From assembly GCF_000835495.1 (NCBI RefSeq), contig NW_015622543.1:2586806-2650805 (forward strand): DNA of 64,000 nucleotides, read 5' to 3'. Every line of letters starts with the position of its first letter. Within the stretch, counting starts at the first letter, position 1. Under the pieces are notes generated by a model that did no database searches, had not been told where the DNA came from, and saw only the letters and a program-made list of their open reading frames with translations. Shown piece after piece: positions 60,530 to 64,000 of this stretch. A program made the translations under genes and the position numbers. The stretch comes from Cladophialophora immunda (taxonomy: Eukaryota > Ascomycota > Eurotiomycetes > Chaetothyriales > Herpotrichiellaceae).

Positions 60530-61003
60530 ATGGACCATCTCAAAGAACAGGAAGCCGGACGACAACGCATGAGGGACCTTTTTCAACAGAGAGAACTGGA
60601 ACGTGGAAGCCTGCGTCGCAAACGGATATTCAAGACTCCCGAAGAAGAGGCCAAGCAGGCAGTTCGACTCACTCCGAATGCACAGGCGAGAAATGAGCGA
60701 GAGCTGACGGCAACCCGTGGACAAGCCCCAGTGTTCAACGAGAATATCTGGAATGGCGAGAGACGGAGACCAGCACCTAACGAGATACGCTCAGTCAGTC
60801 CTCGCACTCGCGTAGATGAGGATGGAGGATTTACCACGAGCAAAGACAATGGTGACGTGAAGAAGAGCGATGACGGTGCTAGAATGTCAGGGGGTTCCCA
60901 CGACGGAAACAACAGGAACAACAGGAACAACAGCAAAAACAGCAATAACAGCAACAAGACCTCTCACAACTCTGCCTCAACCGACAAAAAGAGTTCTTCT
61001 TGA
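60530..61003 (+). CDS. Small hydrophilic protein with Asn-rich tail
   Basis: Uncharacterised 157-codon frame from ATG 60530 (MDHLKEQEAGRQRM). The first half is highly charged and probably helical (RMRDLFQQRELERGSLRRKR, then FKTPEEEAKQAVRL); the tail is rich in Asn, Lys and Ser in short repeated units (NNRNNRNN, NNSNK). No membrane segment or signal peptide. Base usage looks coding, but there is no recognised family and no supporting motif, so this is a moderate-confidence call of a disordered protein. Confidence 0.45.
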   Translation: MDHLKEQEAGRQRMRDLFQQRELERGSLRRKRIFKTPEEEAKQAVRLTPNAQARNERELTATRGQAPVFNENIWNGERRRPAPNEIRSVSPRTRVDEDGGFTTSKDNGDVKKSDDGARMSGGSHDGNNRNNRNNSKNSNNSNKTSHNSASTDKKSSS

Positions 61004-62250
61004 ATCTTTCACGCTGCTACAGTGAGTGATTCATTTGTTCATCATACGGTCGACAAAGTGCTCTAACTCCAGCCCAGAACGACCTTCTGTTTTTCTCATT
61101 GACCTCCTTGGACATATCCCGAAGGCATTTGTAACCTCTCGTCGATTCGCCATTCCCGACCACTATGCACTTTGAGCGATATTGCCGCACCCTGCCCTGC
61201 CTTTCCCGAAGCAACCCACTCGATCTTGGCACAGAAAGAAGACAACACATAACCCAGTCCTTCGGCGACAGAATGAGCTTCAGCAAGAATCCGGTGATGG
61301 CTGCTCCGCCCAAGCCAAAATATGACGGTCTGTGCCGGCATCAGATTCCTTCTCGAGCTTCCGTCAACATTTTTCAGGGGGGATTCAGCCTTGCGCGACA
61401 GTTTCTGCACCACTTTTGGGGGAACCACCTGACAATATTGCCAGTTTTGCAGTCACATGCTTGGGGGAAACGTCCATTCGTTGCACTTTGGCTATCCCAG
61501 CTCGTCACCACACATGCTGCTACGTGCCACTAGCAGATTCAATTCCAGATGGATGAGTGAGCTTCCCCGTTGACCTTTTGGTGGTGCTCAACGATAGTCA
61601 CAGAGAGCCGATATGGAGACCCAAGATACGATACACACTCAAAAACAAGACCCACATGCGTCTCCCGCCACAAGCCATACGACCCGGGCATAGGGTTTGA
61701 TAGAGGAGGAAAATGGATTTCATCATTCCAGAAAAAGAGTAGGCACTTTAGCATTTCGAAATAGAAGGGGAAATGCCAATTCTTGAAACTTGCCCATCCT
61801 ATCTTGTCTCGTCACCGCTCGTCGCCGTTCGTCAAGATCTTTCCTGTTTGTGTTTTTGTTTGCTTTTCCTTGCCCGCTCTGTCTCCAAGCCAACCTTCGT
61901 CTTCCGTAAGAAGTAGGCCATGCTCTCAAGCCGGCCGTGGGATGTAACACTTCCAGCCTGAATGCCATCATCCAGCTCGAACTGTGTAAAAAGTCTTTAG
62001 AAAAGCCCCGGTAGTTGCAATGCCACCCTCAAGGGCATCCAGCGATCCGCGCCGACCGAATGACCCAAGACCGCATCCGAGTGAACCTTCATGCCCGCCA
62101 GCTCGCGCCAAATAGTTGTCACCGCGATAGGAAATGCACAAGAGAAACGGTATGACCTTCCCATACCAGCCTTTCTCCAAGACCATGTGTCCGCCACATC
62201 ACCCGGTAGTCGAGCCATACCTGGATAAGTTGACACCATCTTCTCAGTCT
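61004..62250. other. Intergenic, 3' flank of RSC9-like gene
   Basis: About 1.25 kb between the small protein and the RSC9-like stop. Small open frames on both strands; none supported. Confidence 0.45.
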
Positions 62251-64000
62251 CTACTCTCCATGTTCATTCTCAACGTCGCGCTCCCTCTTCAAGCCCCTCT
62301 TCTCATCTTTTTGACCCTCCTCGATCATTCTCAGAAGGTCATTGACATAATCCCGCAATGTCCGGCTCACGCTCAACACATGAAAGAGTGCATACTTATG
62401 AGCTCCGAATAACCTCTCGTTCAGCCTAACTCCGTCTTTCTCAAAGGGCTGGCCATGCTTGTTGGCATACCGCGCCAAATTCCGGAGAATCATAACACTC
62501 ATCCAGGGTATGCCGCAGGGATGGTTGGTTTGATCCATTGCTGTGTAGTGCCATTCGTGCTTCATCTGGACAGGGTCTGGATCTTTGATGTCTTGCGCCA
62601 ACTCGTGGATGAGTTTGGACTGTTCACTGGCCGCCTGGGGAATGTGCATACGCATGTGAGGCCCGATCTCGCTGCTCTTCGTTATCGCAGATTTGCGTCC
62701 GCAATGTGTCCAGCGACATATCCACCCCTGACCGTCTTTTGGCACGAAGCGCCCTTCGGGCTTCTTCTCAATTCTCAGATGGTCTGTCATAATATGATTC
62801 CATAGAGTTTCACGTCTTGTATGCCAGACAGGACATAGATTTCGCGGGTGGACCCGGCCGCTCTGGTCCTGCATATCAGGACGAGACATATCCCACAGAC
62901 ATTTGAACAGAGGTCGGCCTTGGAGATCGACGAGAATCCTCCGTGGTTTAATCCCCTTGATGATGAATCTTGGTGTTGGACCATTAATCACTTGAGCCTG
63001 GGCTGAGACGAATGTGTTTGATACATTCTTGATGAAGTCAGCCGCGGGGACGGGATTATTCTGTGCGAATTTGCCCTGGTATGCCTGCCAAATGGCGATT
63101 TGAGTGATGTCTTCAGTCGGACACTCCTCAAAGCAACACCGAAGCCATCTGGATGAACGTTCGGGCTCGACAAATTGTAAGAGATGTGCATGCACTTCAG
63201 GGGGGATGATAGGGATTGGGGCGGGAATCGATGCCATTCTAGGCGTTGGTTTCGCCACAACGTTTTCCTCGTGGGTGATTGACTGGTAAAGCAGAAGACT
63301 CGTGAGGCGAGAAATGATGTTTGGTAGAAGATGGAATGCGTTCGAGAGCAGTTCTGTGTTATTCTCCGGGATAGCTGTGTATTCGTAGAGGAAATCGAGC
63401 GAATTTTCCAGGAGCTCGTTGTCGTCGAGAAGGGTGAATGAAAACAATCGCTCCACTGTCGACAGAGGTACGTCGGTGAGACGGTGTGCATCAGCCATTT
63501 CGAGTCCGATTCGGTTGATCGACCGTAAAGCTGAAATTATCATACTGCGGTCATCGGACTCGAGGTATGGAAGGAGCGACATGTACAGCGGATCTTGGGG
63601 CTTCATTTCCCAGTACCTGGTGACTTGTTCAGTAACTTCGAGAGCGGACTGTTTGTACTCGACAATTCTGGGTTGGTGTGGGAGTGAGAGGGCAATTGTG
63701 AGGAAGTCCTTGAACAAGGGAAATTTCGAGAGGAAAACAGCATTCTCTTCGAGAATCACCATATTGCGGAGGACGAGGACGGCTTCTTTTAACTTCTCCA
63801 ATCTCTCTGAGAATTCGGCAGATTCCAAATCCTTATCCACGACCTTGGGGGTGATAGCTTGAATACGCGCGAGCAAGTTTGATGTCCCGAGGGCCGCATT
63901 CAGAGTGTTGAGTGATTGGCCTTCGTCATCCTCCTCGTAGCTGACCTCCCATGTGATGCCACAGATAAGTTGTGTGATCTCCAGGGCTTTTTCGAGCAGA
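62251..64000 (-). CDS. RSC9: RSC9-like chromatin-remodelling subunit (5' part outside window)
   Basis: C-terminal part of a protein resembling RSC9, a subunit of the RSC/SWI-SNF-class remodeller acting in the nucleus. One uninterrupted exon from the right edge to TGA at 62251, about 583 codons. An Armadillo-like helical region (LVLRNMVILEENAVFLSKFP, RSINRIGLEMADAHRL) precedes a winged-helix RFX-like segment (IWQAYQGKFAQNN, AADFIKNVSNTF) and a C2H2-like finger with WICRWTHCGRKSA and HMRMH. The frame is open at base 64000, so the expected N-terminal ARID domain lies beyond. It reads as a housekeeping gene flanking the accessory cluster. Confidence 0.8.
   Translation of the reverse strand, partial: LLEKALEITQLICGITWEVSYEEDDEGQSLNTLNAALGTSNLLARIQAITPKVVDKDLESAEFSERLEKLKEAVLVLRNMVILEENAVFLSKFPLFKDFLTIALSLPHQPRIVEYKQSALEVTEQVTRYWEMKPQDPLYMSLLPYLESDDRSMIISALRSINRIGLEMADAHRLTDVPLSTVERLFSFTLLDDNELLENSLDFLYEYTAIPENNTELLSNAFHLLPNIISRLTSLLLYQSITHEENVVAKPTPRMASIPAPIPIIPPEVHAHLLQFVEPERSSRWLRCCFEECPTEDITQIAIWQAYQGKFAQNNPVPAADFIKNVSNTFVSAQAQVINGPTPRFIIKGIKPRRILVDLQGRPLFKCLWDMSRPDMQDQSGRVHPRNLCPVWHTRRETLWNHIMTDHLRIEKKPEGRFVPKDGQGWICRWTHCGRKSAITKSSEIGPHMRMHIPQAASEQSKLIHELAQDIKDPDPVQMKHEWHYTAMDQTNHPCGIPWMSVMILRNLARYANKHGQPFEKDGVRLNERLFGAHKYALFHVLSVSRTLRDYVNDLLRMIEEGQKDEKRGLKRERDVENEHGE

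Overview
This looks like a chromosomal segment of a filamentous ascomycete. Nearly every gene has short GT-AG introns (about 46-60 nt) with CTGAC/CTAAC-like branch points. There are three Zn2Cys6 (GAL4-type) regulators and a gene resembling the fungal chromatin remodeller subunit RSC9. The density of oxidoreductase and hydrolase families suggests a Eurotiomycete, possibly a black-yeast-like Chaetothyriales, but that placement is inference. I see no tRNA or rRNA gene, CRISPR array, transposon, or polyketide, peptide or terpene synthase. Exon joins were checked by reading frame for most genes; where I give only approximate exon numbers they were not fully phased.

Layout. 0-9 kb: a short-chain dehydrogenase (SDR, cut by the window edge), an 8-exon Baeyer-Villiger-type flavin monooxygenase, a divergent cyclase-family hydrolase, and a large alpha/beta hydrolase with a long disordered tail. 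9-24 kb: a GPI-type aspartic protease, three Zn2Cys6 regulators, a TetX-like flavin monooxygenase with an apparent frameshift, and a vanillyl-alcohol-oxidase-like flavoprotein. 25-41 kb: a CocE-type hydrolase, an SDR, two MFS transporters, a thiamine-diphosphate enzyme, a TauD-type dioxygenase and a metallo-beta-lactamase-fold lactonase-like protein. 41-49 kb: SnoaL-like, old yellow enzyme, GST, EthD, SDR and ABM-domain proteins. 49-59 kb: epoxide hydrolase, aldo/keto reductase, phenol-hydroxylase-type monooxygenase, two divergent paralogous SDRs and a beta-carbonic anhydrase. 59-64 kb: mostly non-coding DNA, one small disordered protein, and the 3' part of an RSC9-like gene running off the right edge.

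How it may work together (inference). Roughly two dozen consecutive genes encode enzymes that oxidise, reduce, conjugate, hydrolyse or transport small, probably aromatic or cyclic, compounds. Uptake by the MFS carriers, flavin and TauD oxygenation, Baeyer-Villiger insertion, ester/lactone/epoxide hydrolysis and SDR/AKR/OYE reduction make a coherent catabolic or detoxification set. No scaffold-building synthase is present, so it looks like a catabolic super-cluster, or several small ones, rather than a classical biosynthetic cluster. Many genes sit as divergent pairs. Several of the shared promoters carry CGG/CCG repeats of the sort bound by Zn2Cys6 regulators, including a perfect 9-bp direct repeat (16229-16246) and a perfect 10-bp palindrome just upstream of the third regulator (23759-23768).
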